The notes: generated from the sequence alone by a model not told the origin. Counted from the first letter of the stretch, positions 47,515 to 59,357 are shown. The stretch: DNA of 64,000 bases from Bidens hawaiensis (GCA_021521415.1 JAIQDT010001650.1:186001-250000); one strand, 5' to 3'. Numbers and translations: made by a program.

Positions 47515-48126
47515 TCATTGATTTAAACATTTGTTAGCCCTAATCATGGAAATTATGCTAACTTGGCCAGCATCTTTGTCCCCTTCAATTCGAATGGTTC
47601 GTTTATCGGGGGCTTGAAGTTCGACGGTTTTGCTACTGCAAATGATATAAGCATGGTTATTGGATAACCAATCCATACCAAGTACGATATCAAAACCAGC
47701 ATGAGTCATAGGCAACAATTTAATAGGCAGAATATAACCAACTAAGAGAATTTTTCCGTTTTCAAGGGCTTCAGAGATTTTAACGATTTCGCTACTAGCA
47801 GTCTCGACGCTTAGAGTTTTATTTAACTTTATTAAAGGTTCGTTTAATAGACTACAAAAGCTATAATTTATAAAACTCAAATTGGCACCCGAATCAAACA
47901 AAACTCTAGCATAGGTGTCGATGGCTAAAAACGTACCGGTGATGGTTTCCGGCATGTCAGCGGCCTTTTTCGTGTCGAGTACGAAGACTCTTGCATTTCC
48001 TTTCTTGTTCTGGCCACTTCCACCCGCACCACCAACCGCGGGTTTGTTCTTTGGGCACTCGAAACTTAGATGCCCTATCTCCTTGCAATTATAAAATGTC
48101 ATCTTATTCTTCCAACAGTCAGCCAC
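47515..48126 (-). pseudogene. Gypsy E zinc knuckle and protease
   Basis: It opens with a damaged CCHC knuckle (FYNCKEIGHLSFEC: first Cys replaced by Phe) and carries the aspartic protease active site in VLFDSGANLSFI and the downstream flap-like FDIVLGMDWLS. It overlaps the gag frame by a frameshift near 48,110. Confidence 0.88.
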
Positions 48127-49183
48127 AACATGGCCCGGTCTTTGGCATGATTCACAAATGGTTGATGAAACATGTCGGCATTGCCCTCTGTGGCGCTTTC
48201 GGCAAATCTTACAGAATGGAGCGTCGAGTTGAACCCGGATCGATTTTGATTTGCGCCCTTTCCCTTGTAGTTGGCTCTTCCTCCTGTTCTCCCTTGATTG
48301 TTGATTGTTGACACTTTCTTATCTTCTTCTTTGTTGCGGACAAGGCTGCCCATCAGATAACCATCTAACTCCATCGCGGAGTCGACAGTTTGAGGTAAAT
48401 GAGACCTCACCATATCGTGGATTTCCCGTGGCAGTCCCGATATGTATCTTGTGACTTTGCTGGATTCAGGATTAACCAGCTGGGGAAACAAACGACAATA
48501 TTCATGGAACTTGGTGTTGTATTCTCGGAGATTTGTCCCCACGACCTTGTGATTAAGAATCTTAGTTTGAATTTGGTCGGTTTCGTGCATCGGACATAAT
48601 TTTGCCAATATCATCGCCTTGAATTCTTCCCAAGAAATGTCGTATAGAACTTGACGTCCCTTGCTCAAAATCAGTGTGTTCCACCACTCCAACGCCTCGC
48701 CACTAAACATTTGCGCGGAGTATTGTATCATTTCTTGTCGCAAACACTTGCTTATTATGACGATAGATTCCATCTCCTCAAGCCATCTAACGATCATGAT
48801 AGCTCCTTTATCTCCATGAAATTCCTTTGGGCCGAAATACTTGAAATCTTTAAAAGAACCACCTCCAATATTCAAATTCTTGAATTCTTGATGGATTCTG
48901 CCATCAGCATTCGATTCATGCACACTCTCTTCGACACGAGACGGTTTCGGATGAGATTTTAAGGATTTATGGGAAAGATTAACAGATTAAGAATGTTTAG
49001 AGTGTTTCGATTGGGATCTAGCCATAGATTCTTCTCTAACCGCATCCTTTATCATCTTTTGTATTTGACTCAGATATTTTTCAGGAACTGGTTCATCTTG
49101 TTTATTCTCGGGGTCTTTCCCCCTTTTTTTCTTATTTCCTTTTCTTTTCGAGCATTCTCTATGTTGTTACTTTGTTCAGACAT
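48099..49183 (-). pseudogene. Gypsy E gag
   Basis: Probable start ATG at 49,183 (MSEQSNNIENARK), followed by a frameshift and a stop near 49,000-49,090, then the capsid part 48,923-48,099 (FHGDKGAIMIVRWLEEME, SGEALEWWNTL, the SWEEFKAMI region, YISGLPREIHDMVRSHL), a typical retrotransposon gag (PF03732-like) fold. Confidence 0.85.
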
Positions 49184-49301
49184 TATCTTTTTCTTTTCAA
49201 TATGTCTTTAACTGAAATTTTAACAAACTTTCCCTTATTAAAAATATATTTTATTTCACATCAATATATATATCACAAAAGGATATATATATTTATTTTA
49301 C

Positions 49302-49378
<77 letters not shown>
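49302..49378. repeat. Microsatellite (AC)n(AT)n
   Basis: About 25 AC repeats followed by 13 AT repeats, between gag and the extra ORF of element E. The translated frame through it is an artefact. Confidence 0.95.
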
Positions 49379-49500
49379 CGTTTGATTATCCCATCTTTAT
49401 TTAAGAACTTCTCAACGTTCTTGGTTACACATATAACACGAAACACATATGATTACATTAACACACATATTTCCACATCACATCCTTCTCCATCATCTCG

Positions 49501-50625
49501 TCAATCTCTCATGAACTTCCTCACCACCTTGGTTAACTTGTTGCATTTTCGAAGAAACGTCTCTCCTATCTTCTTCTTTTTCTTCTCATCAACAAATATC
49601 TTCTTCCTCAAATCGTCCGACTCATGCAAGGCGCGGTCCAAGTGTTCCTGTTGTGATTGCGGGATTTCGTTGTGGTATCCATATCTTGGAGGTGGGTTGC
49701 GGTAACCCATCGTCACCATGTCATAATGATTTCTTGGTTCTGGATATGGGGATGTTGTCACGTCGGATGAGTAGTGGAAGAAAGCTTCAGCAGCTTCATT
49801 ATGTTCTCGGATTTCGTTTGCTTGCTCTTCTTCCGTTGGTATCGTGCCTTGAAAAAGTGGAAAACTTGATGAAGCTTGATTCTTGAGTTTCTCGAGGTAT
49901 TGAACATAGGGGTCAACGGAATCGTAGCTTGGGTTTTGGGAAGTGAGTGATTCCTCCATTGGTGTTGACATCTCATTGGGATTATCAGGGTATTCCTCTT
50001 CCGGTTCTTCTTCAGGATTTTCTTCTTCTACCTCAGGTTCCTCCTCTTCTTCAGGTTCTTCTTCCTCCATCAGTTGAGCGGTCTCCTTTACAATTGGGGG
50101 CATTCAGAAACTTTCATAGGGCATCATCACTCTTATTTTGGGCTTACAAGATGGTCCTTCACCATTGTTGGGTTGGGAGTTAACTTCACTGAAGGCGGAG
50201 CTTCCAGTATGCCATCTTCGTTGGTCGGAATGGCACTGCATTCAGTCAGACGAGGGAGATCTTGGTTCCTCTTTGATTGGTAAGTTGGAAAGGAAAGCAT
50301 ATGTTGGGTGAGGGTTTGGTGGTAAATATGTTGGATTGCTAGATGGGTAGTAATGTGGTATCTCCGATGGTTGATATGTGGGGATCTCTGATGGATGGTA
50401 TGTTGGAACTTTAGAGGGATGATACATTGGGATACTTGGTGGATGGTAGCTTGAGTGTCTTGGTGCTTGATATCCTTGCCATGGTGTATCGTCGGGCATA
50501 TTGATCGGGTTTTGTTCAGTACCTGGATATTGGAATGGTTTGGTTAGGTCATGCTCCACATCTTGATCGAAGAACGCCTCATAATAATCTTCACTCATGT
50601 TAGCCTTGCACAATGGTTCGGCAAT
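49501..50625 (-). pseudogene. Extra ORF before gag in element E, main part
   Basis: The frame 50,625-49,501 (374 codons) continues the 18 codons at 54,975-54,922 that are separated by insertion F. Two in-frame stops (near 50,242 and 50,104) break it. Contents: MSEDYYEAFFDQDVEHDL, a Pro/Tyr-rich run with repeats of the type P-x-YHPS (MYHPSKVPTYHPSEIPTYQ), a Glu-rich acidic block, and a C-terminal Lys/Arg-rich end (KKKKKIGETFL, VVRKFMRD). No known domain recognised. In position it sits between primer site and gag, so it may be an accessory or leader protein of this lineage, or a captured host sequence. Confidence 0.6.
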
Positions 50626-50748
50626 TCCAGTGATGTGTTGTAAAACACATAGCGTTTTTATCCCGTTTTTGGGTTATTTTTAGTATTTTATTCTATTTTT
50701 ATCTGGTGCCCGTGATCCTTTTTTTTTTAGTGTTCTTTAAAGGAAATA

Positions 50749-51626
50749 TGTTCGGACGACACGTTGGAACGCCATGGTGCAAAGTGTGTGGCGGAGATCA
50801 CTGGGTACATGATGCTTATGAGCGAAGGAGGATAGAAGTCGAGGCACGGAAAGCTCCATGGGAATCACTTGTGGCAAAGCCTCCTCCATACCAATTTGCA
50901 TATGATCAAATGGGGAACTTCTTAGGGTATAAAGACTTATCGGGAAATATATTAGAGCCAACCCCAGAACTGGAATCAATAATGGACGATGTATTGTTCG
51001 CCATTAGAAAGGATTTGGAATATATTCCACCTTTTTATCCACCTTTGCTTGAAACCCTAAGTGAGATTGAAGATACCGGAATGGAGGAACAGAGAGTAGA
51101 GGAGTATGTTCCTTCTTGGTAGGAAGAATTTAAGGATGAGTTTGGTGAAGAGTTGATGGATTTCACCATGATTGATGAAGGAGAGTTTGACCCACTTGGC
51201 GATTTGAAGTTGCTTGAGGATCTATTGTATAACAAGCCAAGTGCGGGGATCAAGAATGAGCCTTGTGAGGAGAGCCATGAGGTGGTTGGTGAATAAGTCT
51301 TTCCACCATTGCACTTTGAATATGAAAAACCAAAACATGAACCGTACTCAATCTCTATTCGGGACGTGTTAAGGTTTAAAAGTTTGGCTAAAGGAACTAG
51401 ACGGAAGATTTCTGGGCGAAGAAATCGTAGTGTTATGAAGAGATTGACTTCCCCATTTCACTTCATTGAATCATTTTTTGGGGAATTCAAGAGTTGGTGG
51501 GCCGAGTTTAATTCATATGGTCGGGCCCATGAGAGCTGTGCAATTGGTTTCTTCCCGACCAATTGTAAGAGGAGAGTATTGAGGAGCATCGATGGGAAGA
51601 GGATAAAGGAGAAGCCTCCTGATTGA
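50749..51626 (+). pseudogene. ORF of element F, zinc-knuckle-like start
   Basis: One frame of about 292 codons with two in-frame stops (TAG at 51,120; TAA near 51,294). It begins MFGRHVGTPWCKVCGGDHW, resembling the CxxCxxxxH half of the zinc knuckle at the gag end of Athila elements, but the fourth ligand is lost. The remainder is acidic then basic, with HFIESFFGEFKSWWAEFNSY near the end. It is likely the tail of gag fused by deletion to the 3' non-pol region. Confidence 0.55.
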
Positions 51627-53197
51627 GGTTTCGGGAGCGAGTCCAGCTGAAGACTATTCAATAAACTTAGCGCTTCCCGGGAGGCAACCCGGTAATATCT
51701 TTTCTTGTTATTTTATTTTCATTTTATTTTTATTTCCGAGTTTTGCCGGGTGTCTCTTCTCTTACTTGCAGGTTATTCCTTGGTTGGCTGATGACGGTTG
51801 ATGAGCTAGAGTTTTAAACAAGTGTGGGGATGCAATTTGCATAGGGATTGCCGCTTTCGTTCGTTAGTGATAGCTTGATAGAGTGCACTGGAGTTTTAAG
51901 CTTGCGTTCGAATAGGAGAGCGAGGAACATGATTCACCGGACACTTTCATGATCACATATACCAGGGGAGTCTGTTCCACTTTATTTTTCTTTATGTTTA
52001 GTTTTGTCTTTTCCTTGTCTCACATTGAGGACAATGTGAAATTTAAGTGTGGGGATGGGGAACTGACGTTTTCATTTTTAAGAAAAATAAAAGAATATTG
52101 AAAATCTTGAGAGTTAATATTTAAAAAAAAAGTTTTAAAGAAAAATGTCCCTTGAAAATTGTTTTTGTTCTACGTTAAGCAGGAAATGATATTACTACCA
52201 ATGTGCTAACGAACTCTTGGAACTTTTGAAATATATAATATAATAATAAAAGAAGGGATGGTTAACATATCTGATTTGGGATGTGTCGGTAGGCCCAACT
52301 AACTTTGATAGTCCTCTTTAGCAGTTTTTATATATATAATAATTTGAAAACGGTGAAACCGAATTTCGATGCTTAGGGAGAATTACCATAATCTGAAAAC
52401 TTTGAGATGGTTATACTTAGATGCACTTAAACCAGCACACATCACATGTCCATCTTTCTACGAGCTTAGAAATAGTTATATATTTTAGGGTGATATAAAA
52501 GATTGAAAAAAAAAAGAAAAGAAAAAGAAGAAAAAAGAGAAAAAAAAAAGAAAAGAAAAAAAAAGTATGTATTCTCAAAAGTTGTTCAAGAAAAGCAAAA
52601 TGCTTGTGAAGAAAGTTATGTATTGCAAAATGCCAAAGAAGCATTCTTTAAAGTTAGTAAAAGAGGCCAAAGATGCACATACTAGACGGGACTTAGAGTT
52701 TACGTGTTACATTGGGGATGGTGACTCTGAGGATACACTATTGGGGCTCGAGGTTCTTATTCAATAAATAAAAATTAGGAATTTATTGGACAAAGTCCAA
52801 TAATATTTAGGAATAGCTCGTACGACCTCCACATGACCATTCATCCATCAAAATTTCACCGAGTGCATCTAATTAGTACTATCAACGACTCCTTGGCTTA
52901 TGGTGATTTGTCGAACCAGTTTGCTTCGACTCTAGTTTTTCTAGCTATCTTTTTCTGAGATGGGGTAGGTGTAGCCTTAATTTTTGGACTTAAAAAGTTT
53001 AATGCAAAAGGGGGGCTTGATTAGCTGGTGGCTGGGTTTAAGTGGACAACAATATCGGCAATCGCGGTCAATATGTCGAGTTGTTACTTGTGCTTTTGTA
53101 ATGTTAAATAATCTAGGAGTTTGTTGTTTTTCACTTGGTTATGATCCTGTGTAGATTTCTTTTTCAGGGACGAAAAAGGTTCAAGTGTGGGGATATT
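51627..53197 (+). other. 3' untranslated internal region of element F
   Basis: Non-coding. It includes the Athila-type phrases, a purine-rich (A/G) tract at 52,503-52,565 and the polypurine tract ending at 53,197. Short frames across the purine tract are artefacts. Confidence 0.6.
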
Positions 53198-54921
53198 TGA
53201 TGTGTTGTAAAACACATAGCGTTTTTATCCCGTTTTTGGGTTGTTTTGTGCGTAAAACGTTAACGAATATAAATTTTCTTGCATGAAATTACATGTTTGT
53301 GTATTTGATAGGTTCCATGTTGAAGAGAGCGAGAAAACGAGTCAAATGGAAAAAGAATTAGCTAAAACGGATCTCGGATGAAGCCGGTACGCAAAAACGA
53401 AGATAAACGAGCTGAAAGTCGAAAAACGTTAGAAAATGTCATGTTCGAGCTACGCGACCAGGTCATACCATTCAAGAAGCATGTGGTAGATTCCAACATG
53501 TCCCAAGGCTACCAAGAATGTTCAAGAATCAGCTACCACGTCTATTTTGTCTTCTAGTGGGCCTAGTGGGCTTGTTTTAACCTATTTTATATTAGGAAGG
53601 AGGTGTTTAAACATATATATAAACCCTAAAACCCTATGAACGATTTTATTCAAGTTTCCAGCCATCCCACACCTGCTCTAGAGGAGAAACCAAGGAGGAA
53701 AAGCTTACGGTTACATCTTTTATCCTTCGGTTGTCGGTTTTGACTATTTTAACGTTTGTGAGTTCGTTTTTGGTTTTTAAGCATTCAAACCTTTTGTAAT
53801 CAGATTTATATTGGCATGTTTATCATTTATATCTATTTTATCTACTGTTCATTGATTATGATTGGCTAAACTTGTTAGTTCTACCTAGGTTAGATGATTA
53901 TTGTTAGGTTTTAGCAAGTAATATGGATTGTTGATCATCATGGCTTAAATTGTTAATGTAAAGTTTGGTTTAACATTGAATTAGGTTGTGTTTAGTGGCT
54001 GTGAATTTGTTAATTACACTTATAAACCTCTTGCTTTAATTAATTGAATGAGTTTTGATTGATTGTTGCTTGTCAGGACTCTTTACTTAGTGTTTAGGGT
54101 TTGTTTGCGGGTTGATCAACCGTAAGGTTTAAGTGAGTGTTTTAATTGAATATAATCAGCGGATAGACACCTTCCTTGAGACCGAGAGGTGATAGGAAGT
54201 AAACTCGTCTCATATCTTTTACTTGTTAGAATTAGGATCGCGCGAGAGCGGGTTCGGTTCTTGTCGGGTTTGGGTTTGTGAGCGATTAGTTGGTCTAGTT
54301 TAAGTTAAACTAAATTGTTCCTCTATCCTTGGTTGCGTAGTATTCGTCTCCATTAGGGTAGTGTGTCGGTGAGTCCGAGAGGAGAGTCGGCATTAGAACA
54401 CTTTAACATTTCGTTTCTCGGTTTGTTCTTAAAATCAACTAAGTGTAAGTTAGAGTTTGTTAGTGAGACTGAGAGGTGATCTAGCTTTCTTGAGTGAACC
54501 TTAGTTGAGTCATCCTTAGGAACCGGTGTCGTGAGAATCCTCAATCCATTATCTTATTATAACTTCAATATGATTCTTACCTAGGTAGACGTTTTCTCCG
54601 ACTGCAGTAAAGTTTCCAAGTTTCGTCAAGAGTTTCATTTAATTAAGTTAAGTTTAGTTAACTAATTTAGTTAAAGTAAGTTAGGTTAAGTAGTTAATTA
54701 TATTAAAAATCATTTAAATATTATTAGGTGAGTCTTGGTTAGGGTTAGGTATCATATACGTTTTCAAGTGTCCTTGTGTTCGATACTCGGACTTCCTTAG
54801 GTCTATACTATTAGTGATCAGTAAACTTGCCGGTTGTGTGTGGATTCGTTAGGATTTTCGTTTAATAAATTTAAAGCTTAGTTGTGAGTCATTTAGAAAG
54901 AGCATCATTATACACACATCA
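53198..54921 (+). repeat. 3' LTR of element F (1724 bp)
   Basis: Starts TGATGTGTTGTAAAACACAT, identical to the left remnant at 50,631, and ends TATACACACATCA. No ORF. Confidence 0.82.
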
Positions 54922-54975
54922 TCCAACTTCTTTAGCCTTGCGTACATAGTTCTCCATCATGTTCTTGAATGACAT
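54922..54975 (-). pseudogene. Extra ORF of element E, N-terminal 18 codons
   Basis: Starts at ATG 54,975 after an in-frame TAG, reads MSFKNMMENYVRKAKEVG and is cut by F; the frame resumes at 50,625 with IAEPLCKANM once one copy of the target duplication is removed. This continuity supports both the ORF and the insertion model. Confidence 0.65.
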
Positions 54976-55113
54976 CTAACATTTTGGGTGGTTTAGAATG
55001 AGGAGGGAAAGAAAAGTTTTACCAGCCTATATTATTCCTATTTCAAATAAAACAAATAATTCCTATACTTGGATCGAAGCTTAGGTATTATCTTGTAATA
55101 CCTAATTCGCTAA

Positions 55114-55138
55114 GATCGATAGCTCTGTTACCAACACT
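55114..55138 (-). other. Primer-binding site of element E
   Basis: On the minus strand the LTR end is followed by AGTGTTGGTAACAGAGC, a one-base variant of the initiator Met-tRNA site TGGTATCAGAGC. Confidence 0.7.
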
Positions 55139-57056
55139 TGTCACACTCCGAAACCACGGTCTAGGCGTATGACACATATGTTGGTACCACAATTGTAAAT
55201 AAATCAGAGTTACGTTTAATAGCGGAAAACTTTATAAACTTGTGGATTTAAAGTGTAATATTTACATTACAAAAGATGGGATTATAAAATACCCATTTTA
55301 AGTTATAACAAAAGTATTACTTGTTTTTAATTACAAACCACCATTTTAATATTTAAAGTTTATACAAAATAGAGCCGAGCCATCGGATATCTTTTGAGCA
55401 CTTCGTTCCTCCAAGCGCTAATTTTGGCTTAGGAATAATCAAGTTAAAACAATACAATTTATAAACTCAAGTCTCTATACTCGGTTCCCCCAGCAAACAC
55501 CGCAGCGTTCGACTAGTTAAGTGCCTATGCGTATACACAAGGTCATACTCCCCGCAGGCGAGCGTAATTGTGACTAGGTGTGATGTGTCCACCACATATG
55601 TAAGGATCCAGACAAGCGTACACGATAGCCTGAGGCCAGTATTTGTACCCTTGTTTATAAATGTTTTAGAGACACTTAGTCTCATGTAAAGTTTTTCATA
55701 TAACATGTTGACTCGTTTGAAAACAAGTTTGTAAAAGTTAGGGCGTATTCACCTTTTTCAATTTGAATCGGCTTCAAACACCGTCCGAGGGTCTTTACCT
55801 TGTTATCTCGCACCTATAGTACGAGTATTAACATTTGTTAGTCGGATATGCAATCCGGCTTAAGACCTTTAATCTTATTTTATAAACTTTACCTCGATAA
55901 ACCTTTAGTTAAAAATCTCTTTTACTTTAAAACCTTTAGTTAAAAAGTAATTTTATAAACCTTTAGTTTATTTATAAAACCCTACGTTTCTTCTTCTCTA
56001 AGAAACGTATTCTTTTCTTTTCTTTATTATTTAAGAATAGTTATTATTAAATAAATAATATTTTCATAACAAAGAATATATACTTACACACGTATATATG
56101 CTTATCGATATTCATAATCTTATCTTTTATTCTTTCTTTGTTTATGTTTTCTTTTATTTTTATCGAGGTATCTAGTATAACCTCGACTTAAGGTTTAAGC
56201 CTTTATAATATTTTAATATTATTATATTCGGCCATTATGTCTACCTTTGTTCGGCTTATAAACCCTAATGACTTCGAGCAGCACTCCTACGCCGCTTTGC
56301 TTTCCTTTCCTTTACGATCAACTCTTCTTTTCGGTACTCCTTCCTTGGTACGCCAAACGATAACACCAATCTTTCACCACTTGCCGACACGCCTTACGAG
56401 ACTCACCATCTTGTTGTCGAGATATAACAAACACCTTCTTGGTCGATATGTTGGTGGAGAGTGGCACGAACTTCGAGGAAACGTTGGCACGGAAAATGAG
56501 AAATCGGGCACGCTTTTCGAGGTGGATCGAATATATGATATTAGGATTCTAGTGAGATGTTAGAGAGAGAGTGATGCACAGAATTTGGGATGAGAAAATG
56601 TGAATCCCGGACTTGCTATTTATAGGCAAGTTTGGAAGCCCTTCGCGATACGCGATGGCCTTCTGGTCACCCTTCGCGTATCGCGGTGTAGGTCAGGCCA
56701 GTCACCAAGTATGTCTGCCACGTGGCAGACGGTGTGCCACATGTTGACACGTGGCGAACGGCGTGCCACGTGTGGCCACGTGGCAGAACTTGTGCCAGAG
56801 GTGTCAGGCCACGTCATCGCGATACGCGATGATGTAGCTTTAACGATGATCGCGTATTGTCGTTGACTCACTTCTAGAAGATTTGACCAAGCCCTTCGCG
56901 ATACGCGATGAGCTTGTCCTTTGTCCCATCGCGTATCGCTATGGGACAGAAAATCAGAATTTTCGTTTTAAACCCTATGGTTTGGAATTTTGACATATTT
57001 GGTCCCTAGACTTTGGAAAGTTGACATTTTAAACTCGAAATTTTCACGATGTTACA
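55139..57056 (-). repeat. 5' LTR of element E (1918 bp)
   Basis: TGTCACACTCC...CGATGTTACA. The part 56,640-56,945, lost from the other LTR, contains repeated CGCGATACGCGATG words in both orientations and several CCACGTGGCA repeats. Confidence 0.88.
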
Positions 57057-57061
57057 AAAAC

Positions 57062-58911
57062 GAAAGGTAAAAAACAGGGTATGAAAAATACTCACATTCA
57101 AGTATAAAACTTGGTTGATAAAAGATGGGAAATCGGGAGGAGGAAGTCTAACTAGCAAGACCTAAATAAAAGTAAAAGTCTTGAATTAGAAGGGTTGTTT
57201 TGGGAAAACTTTAAAATAAAAGACATAAAATGTAAACAATTAAATTTTAAGGTTTATAAATTAGCTATTTTAGAAATTATAGAAATAATCCTTTAAAAAT
57301 GTAAGTTTGCTCAAAACTGGGTTAAAGTATCTAACCTTAATATTTACTCAACCTATGCTAAGTAATAAGGTGGGTAAAAATGCAAGAATGCAAGTCCCTT
57401 TAGAATAAAGATACTAAAACGGGTTTTAACGAGTTTTCGAGTTGTTGGTTCGGGTCTTGATAGTTGGTCAAACCCAAAGTCAACTTTCCAAAATATTAAA
57501 TGTTATGAGATAACTCATAAAAATATATTAACACTTAACCAAGTATGTAGTTCTATTGTTTTAGAACTAAAAACGCATGTTAAGCGAGTGTTCGGTTTTT
57601 TCGGTCCAAAATTTGTTATAATATCAAGTTGGATTCAACATTCCAAGTACTTTAATAAAATATTTAAAATCAGTTTGTAAAGTATTTATAAATAAATATA
57701 GAAGTCTTGATAGCTAAAAACACACTTGTGTGTCTTAAGCGAGTGAAAAATGGTTTAGTTCGGTTTGGTTCGGTTTCCATCTCACAATAAGTTCATATAT
57801 GGTTTCCACATGTCCAAATATCAAATAACTTGTATAATAACTTATAAATGATGAAACTTAAGTTTTACAACCAAAAAGTTAAGAATAAAATCTTTAAACG
57901 AAAGTTTGGTTTTCGATTCAAATCTAGTTTCGGGTTAAGACCGAGGTTAGAATCTACATACCCATAACCATAGAACTTGTATAAATGATTTTAGAAGTTT
58001 AAATCTACATAAAACATGTTTAAACAATTATTTAACAAAACTAGTAAACAAAGTTCGGTTTACGGTTTGGAGCTATTTACGGTTAAACCGAGACATAGAC
58101 TCTTCAAACCCATAACCATGGAACTTGATAAATAAGCAAGATAAGTATAAGTTAGCATGGTTAGTAAGCAATAATAAAGTTAGATGGTTAGATGCGGAAA
58201 ATATATGACAAAGACCACGAAAGTCCTCCATGTAGCCTTGCCTTACGAGGCCTGAAACTTAACCAACCGGGGCCGGATGAGTAACTACCAAAGGTAACAA
58301 GGTTTTCATTATATATATGTTGTGCCATATGATTCAAGTATTGATTTAGACTAAGTTAAGCAAACAAAAATGAAAAACTACATCAGTTTGACTTTGAAAG
58401 TCAAACCCGACATAAACATGAAAATAACCTTATAAAGTCTTTGAATTTGAGTGAGGTAAAGAGTTATGAGCAGTGATTTATGTTGGATAGTGCCTTGTAT
58501 TTATAGAATGAGCTAAATTTGGTTAAACAAGTGGTTTAAGGGTTAAAACTTGGATTCAAAGGATAAAAGAACCAACAAACAAACATGGGAGACAATCTGG
58601 TCGCCCAGTGCTCGCGATACGCGATGCCAAGAGGGCACACCCATCGTGTGGCGTGATGGTTTGGGTGGCCAGACAATCCAAAGTTTCAAAAATGACAGTT
58701 TTGGCCCCCGAAGTTCGTTTTAAGTGATTTTAACGTGTTTTAAGGCCCAAAAATGATGTTTTCAAGACCCAACAAATGTAAAACAATATTGTAACATAAA
58801 AACCATTATTTTGATTATATCATAAGCTTCGGTTTACAAAACGGGTCGGTTTACATGTCAAACGAATACAAAAACAAATATAATCAAGACCCGAATTTGA
58901 CGAATGCCACA
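57062..58911 (-). repeat. Solo LTR G, larger piece
   Basis: Resumes G after the AAAAC duplication. It shares the CTCGCGATACGCGATG word (near 58,611) with the LTR of E. No coding sequence. Confidence 0.65.
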
Positions 58912-59357
58912 AAAATAGTCTGGGTTTGATAAACAACGCAAAAAAGAGTGCTTGTCGGCTACGTGTTGTAAATTAAGAAAAAACGTACCAACTCGTTGGA
59001 AAAATCCAAAATATTTTCCCGGGTTGCTTAAAACATTTCAAATAAATGTTTTATAAGTCTTTTTCGGCTTGATAGATGATACAATGCTTGTTTTGATACA
59101 TACGATCGGGTTTAAGGTCAAAGAGTATTATTAAACGAAAATCTTTTCGTTTAAGTGGTTTTGCACATACTAGGGTTGTGATATCAATATGTTAGTTGTT
59201 ATAATATATATATATCACTTGTATATGCCCCCTTCGATATATCCGGGTCATAATCAGTATCGTTCGGTTAATCGTTTACTCGATACAAAATAACCTGTTA
59301 ACTGTTTACTCGTTACGTAATAAATAAGGTGAACCTCATTTTGTCACGAATGCCACA
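58912..59357 (-). repeat. 5' LTR of A, outer piece
   Basis: Aligns with 29,236-29,666 of the 3' LTR, including GGTTTGATAAACAACGCAAA, ACATTTCAAATAAATGTTTTA and the terminal TTTTGTCACGAATG(C/T)CACA. It is followed by CATTA. Confidence 0.88.

Larger units (their letters stand above)
50631..54921 (+). mobile_element. Athila-like LTR element F without pol
   Basis: It lies in the extra ORF of E with flanks TCCAG (50,626-50,630) and TCCAA (54,922-54,926), a 5-bp duplication with one change. The LTR has inverted ends TGATGTGT/ACACATCA. Right LTR 53,198-54,921 is complete; the left one keeps only about 50 bp (50,631-50,680). Just before the right LTR stands AAGTGTGGGGATATT (polypurine tract), so the element is on the plus strand. 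CGCTTCCCGGGAGGCAACCC near 51,675 and TTGAGGACAATGTG near 52,025 are phrases of the Athila group. No protease, RT or integrase. Confidence 0.78.
37224..57056 (-). mobile_element. Gypsy retrotransposon E (host of D and F)
   Basis: Flanked by the perfect duplication AAAAC (37,219-37,223; 57,057-57,061). LTRs: 55,139-57,056 (5', complete, 1.9 kb) and 37,224-38,803 (3', cut). Minus-strand order: 5' LTR, primer site, an extra ORF before gag, gag, zinc knuckle/protease, reverse transcriptase, RNase H, integrase. Two insertions break it: F inside the extra ORF, and D, which also replaces the integrase end, the polypurine tract and the start of the 3' LTR. Confidence 0.85.
36536..58911 (-). mobile_element. 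Solo LTR G, interrupted by element E
   Basis: It begins TGTCACACCCTGACC at 36,536 and ends GACGAATGCCACA at 58,911, inside the 5' LTR of A, which resumes AAAATAGTCTGGG. The flanks AAACT and AAAAT are probably a 5-bp duplication with one change. After removal of E (37,224-57,056) and one TSD copy, about 2.5 kb remain with TG...CA ends and no coding sequence. That fits a solo LTR of a large gypsy element related to the LTRs at 267-3003 and 26,478-29,666. Confidence 0.7.
26478..59357 (-). mobile_element. Gypsy retrotransposon A with nested insertions
   Basis: Outermost layer of the stack. It starts TGTCACACCCC at 26,478, ends GAATGCCACA at 59,357, and is flanked by the perfect 5-bp duplication CATTA (26,473-26,477 and 59,358-59,362). 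On the minus strand the right LTR is 5' and the left LTR 3'. Its own sequence is present at 26,478-33,313, 36,021-36,535 and 58,912-59,357; everything between is later insertions (B, and G containing E with D and F). A deletion joined pol directly to the middle of the 5' LTR near 32,625, removing gag, the primer site and about 1.3 kb of LTR, so A is dead. Confidence 0.85.

Noticed and set aside
49172..49705. 177-aa plus-strand ORF
   Set aside because: It is read through the (AC)n(AT)n microsatellite (a run of His-Thr codons) and is antisense to the extra ORF of element E.
52503..52685. Lys/Glu-rich small ORFs around 52,500
   Set aside because: They are translations of a purine-only tract in the untranslated part of element F.
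36536..58911. G as a complete element with two LTRs
   Set aside because: Once E is removed only about 2.5 kb with a single pair of TG/CA ends remains, and there is no primer site or coding sequence, so a solo LTR is the better reading.
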